Source: an uncultured Gemmatimonadales bacterium
GTDB taxonomy: Bacteria > Gemmatimonadota > Gemmatimonadetes > Longimicrobiales > Gaopeijiaceae
Assembly: GCA_937983085.1 (NCBI GenBank)
Contig: CALJKZ010000454.1
Coordinates: forward strand, 1-15,749
Reading direction: 5' to 3'
Length of the DNA: 15,749 nucleotides
Shown here in pieces: positions 13,936 to 15,749 of this stretch (its first letter is position 1; every line of letters begins with the position of its first letter). Both the position numbers and the translations under genes were made by a program. The notes under the pieces were generated by a model that worked only from the letters and a program-made list of their open reading frames with translations, made no database searches and was not told where the DNA came from.

Positions 13936-14492
13936 TCCGCGGCGCGTTCGGCCCGGGCACGCTGGTTCTGGGGGGCGGCGCCTTCGTGCTGGTAGCCTTC
14001 CTGGCGGTAGGGTTCTTCCTTCCCGGCACGTGGGCGGCCACGGCGGAAACCACCATCGACGCACCCCTCGACACGGTGCAGTCCCTCCTGGACTCGCCGG
14101 AAGGGTGGCGCCGATGGACCCCGTGGCCCGACTCGGTGGCCCCCGCACCCGGTCCGTCCCGCGGTCCCGGGTCTGCCATGACGTGGGTCGACCGCGAGTT
14201 CGGGTCGGGCACGTTCCGTATCGAGGGCGTGGACGGGGGAGGCGCCGACGAGGGCCCTCGTACCGTCGCCTACGCCGTGGAGGTCGAGGGCGTGGCCGGC
14301 GGCATGCTGCGCACCGCGGGGACGGTCACGCTCATGGATGTAGGTGGGTCCACACGGGTCGTGTGGCGGGAAGAGGGGGACCTTGGCAACAACCCCCTCA
14401 TGGGCTACTGGGCCCTGTCCATGGATCGCGCCCAGGGCACCGAGATGGGGAAGAGCCTCGACCGCCTGGCCGAGGTCGCCACCGGGCGCTAG
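13932..14492 (+). CDS. Membrane-anchored SRPBCC (START/polyketide-cyclase fold) family protein
   Basis: A 186-residue protein with one N-terminal hydrophobic helix (about 9-30) followed by a domain that opens like the SRPBCC family: FLPGTW, then a strand and TIDAPLDTVQSLLDSPEGW (41-59) and RWTPWP (61-66). The fold binds hydrophobic ligands in a deep cavity and has no universal catalytic residues. Later strands include RTVAYAVEVEG (110-120), MLRTAGTVTLMD (125-136) and STRVVWREEGDL (140-151), and the C-terminal helix carries ALSMDRAQGTEMGKSLDRLA (161-180). The GTG at 13932 overlaps the esterase stop (GTGA) and has a strong ribosome site, so the two proteins are probably made together. The domain should sit on the periplasmic side if the N-terminal helix acts as an uncleaved anchor, but orientation is not certain. 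Ligand unknown. Confidence 0.86.
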   Translation: MIRGAFGPGTLVLGGGAFVLVAFLAVGFFLPGTWAATAETTIDAPLDTVQSLLDSPEGWRRWTPWPDSVAPAPGPSRGPGSAMTWVDREFGSGTFRIEGVDGGGADEGPRTVAYAVEVEGVAGGMLRTAGTVTLMDVGGSTRVVWREEGDLGNNPLMGYWALSMDRAQGTEMGKSLDRLAEVATGR

Positions 14493-14500
14493 CGGCCCGG
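14482..14500. terminator. GC-only hairpin between convergent SRPBCC and rho genes
   Basis: CCGGGC (14482-14487) and GCCCGG (14495-14500) form a perfect 6-bp stem with a 7-base loop that contains the SRPBCC stop codon. The two convergent genes are only 16 bases apart. There is no T-tract on either side, so it is at best a partial bidirectional terminator. Confidence 0.3.
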
Positions 14501-14508
14501 CGGGCGCC

Positions 14509-15749
14509 TCAGGTCTTCGCCCGAGCCCACTCGATGAGGTCGCGATTCGTGGAGGTCTTCTTCATGGCGCCCAGCAGATCCATCATTGCTTCGGACGTTC
14601 CCATGCCCGACAGCTGCCTCCGCATGGCGTGGGACACCCAGAGCTGGTCGTCGTCGAGGAGAAGCTCCTCTTTCCGGGTGGCCGAGGCCGTGAGATCGAT
14701 GGCGGGGTAGATCCGCCGGTCGGCGAGCTCCCGAGACAGCACCAGTTCACTGTTTCCGGTGCCCTTGAACTCCTCGAAGATGACCTGGTCCATGCGCGAC
14801 CCGGTGTCCACCAGCGCCGTGGCGATGATGGTGAGGGATCCGCCTCCCTGGTCCGCCGCGATCTTCCGCGCGCTGCCCAGGAACCGCTTGGGCTTCTCCA
14901 ACGCGTTCGAATCGAGGCCGCCGGACATGGTCCGGCCGCTCCCCGACTGGACGGTGTTGTAGGCGCGAGCCATCCGGGTGATGGAGTCCAGGATGATGAC
15001 GACGTCCTCACCCTGCTCCACCCGGCGCCGGGCCCGCTCGAGCGTCATCTCCGCCACCTGGACGTGGCGGTCCGCCGGTCGATCGAACGTCGACGAAATC
15101 ACTTCCCCGAACCCGCACTGCTCCATCTCGGTGACCTCTTCGGGACGCTCGTCCACCAGGAGGATCATGAGATGGCACTCGGGGTGGTTGGTCACGATGC
15201 CCTGGGCGACGGCCTGCATGACCATCGTCTTTCCCGCCTTGGCAGGAGCGACGATCATGGCCCGCTGGCCCTTGCCGAAGGGGCAGAAGAGGTCGATGAC
15301 CCGGTTGGTGAACTCGGGCTCTCCGCGCCAGGTGCGGCCGCACTCGAGCTTGAGCTGCTCGTCGGGATGGACCGCGCTCAGTCGGTTGAAGTCGGGACGG
15401 CGCTGCGCGTCCTCCGGGGGGTGATCGTTGACCCGCGCCAGGTAGGCCAGCGGCGGGCTCTTTCCGGGCCGTGACTCCTCGGCGACGATGCCCATGAGTT
15501 CGTCGCCGGTGCGCAGTCCGTACTTGGAGATGAGCCGGGCGTTCACGTAGATGTCGTCGTCGCCGGGGGCGTAGTTGGATTCGCGCCGCCGGATGAATCC
15601 CGAACCGCTGCCGAGGACTTCGAGGAGTCCGAGGGGCCGCGCCATCTCGAGGAGTTCCTCGGGATCGTCGGGCAGGTTGGCCATGAGCTCGGCCTCGGAG
15701 GGGCCGCCTCGGTTCTTGTTCTTGTTTCGCCGCCTTCTGCGTCCCCGCC
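14509..15749 (-). CDS. rho: Transcription termination factor Rho, 5' end cut by window edge
   Basis: The hexameric RNA helicase that ends Rho-dependent transcription. The visible part covers the RNA-binding OB fold and the whole motor. Numbered from the internal Met at 15684: OB-fold GSGSGFIRRRESNYAPG (25-41) and DDDIYV; Walker A APAKAGKT (146-153); LLVDERPEEVTEM (175-187); Walker B with VVIILDSITRMARAYN (228-243); Q-loop SGRTMSGGLDSNAL (249-262); and KGTGNSELVLSREL plus TRKEELL near the C-terminus, the latter with the arginine-finger region. The frame has no stop before the right edge and upstream of Met15684 reads an Arg/Lys/Asn-rich tract (RGRRRRRNKNKNR), so the true start lies outside. 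Long basic N-terminal insertions are known in Rho of several phyla. The Q-loop Arg replaces the Lys of E. coli Rho. It converges on the SRPBCC gene. Confidence 0.97.
   Translation of the reverse strand, partial: RGRRRRRNKNKNRGGPSEAELMANLPDDPEELLEMARPLGLLEVLGSGSGFIRRRESNYAPGDDDIYVNARLISKYGLRTGDELMGIVAEESRPGKSPPLAYLARVNDHPPEDAQRRPDFNRLSAVHPDEQLKLECGRTWRGEPEFTNRVIDLFCPFGKGQRAMIVAPAKAGKTMVMQAVAQGIVTNHPECHLMILLVDERPEEVTEMEQCGFGEVISSTFDRPADRHVQVAEMTLERARRRVEQGEDVVIILDSITRMARAYNTVQSGSGRTMSGGLDSNALEKPKRFLGSARKIAADQGGGSLTIIATALVDTGSRMDQVIFEEFKGTGNSELVLSRELADRRIYPAIDLTASATRKEELLLDDDQLWVSHAMRRQLSGMGTSEAMMDLLGAMKKTSTNRDLIEWARAKT

Overview
This window is GC-rich and densely coding, and looks like chromosomal sequence from a Gram-negative bacterium. 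Three things point to Gram-negative: an outer-membrane beta-barrel protein, a lipoprotein-type TesA esterase, and a YbbA/YbbP/TesA gene cluster. A large secreted Asp-box (BNR/VPS10-like) propeller protein beside an exported M55 peptidase, and a Rho factor with an Arg/Lys/Asn-rich N-terminal tract, are typical of Gemmatimonadota and neighbouring phyla. That placement is an inference from gene content; no rRNA or other phylogenetic marker is present. I see no tRNA, rRNA, CRISPR array, insertion sequence or phage gene. The window is almost fully coding, with no gene-free stretch over 300 bases.

Bases 1-7994, minus strand: six genes in one direction with gaps of 17-38 bases or a 4-base overlap, probably one transcription unit. 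In order of transcription they are a small outer-membrane barrel protein, a 1028-residue exported Asp-box propeller protein, an exported M55 (DppA-type) D-aminopeptidase, a monofunctional proline dehydrogenase, an MFS transporter, and a glutamate/dicarboxylate symporter homologue that runs off the left edge. The set suggests extracellular or periplasmic peptide breakdown followed by uptake and amino-acid oxidation. The symporter homologue is the most unusual protein here: by eye, most of its family's sodium-binding side chains are replaced, one of them by arginine.

Bases 7995-8234: a divergent spacer, likely holding promoters for both sides. Bases 8235-9825, plus strand: a class I/II PLP aminotransferase of the kynurenine/methionine aminotransferase type, followed by a small two-helix membrane protein with a CxxC...CxxC zinc-ribbon-like tail.

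Bases 9826-14492: an ABC module, YbbP-like permease and YbbA-like ATPase on the minus strand, faces a TesA-like SGNH esterase lipoprotein and a membrane-anchored SRPBCC protein on the plus strand. The start codons of the ATPase and esterase genes overlap on opposite strands. The YbbA/TesA divergent pairing is also found in Escherichia coli. A 34-bp tandem duplication spans the stop codon of the permease gene.

Bases 14509-15749, minus strand: transcription termination factor Rho, cut at its 5' end by the window edge.
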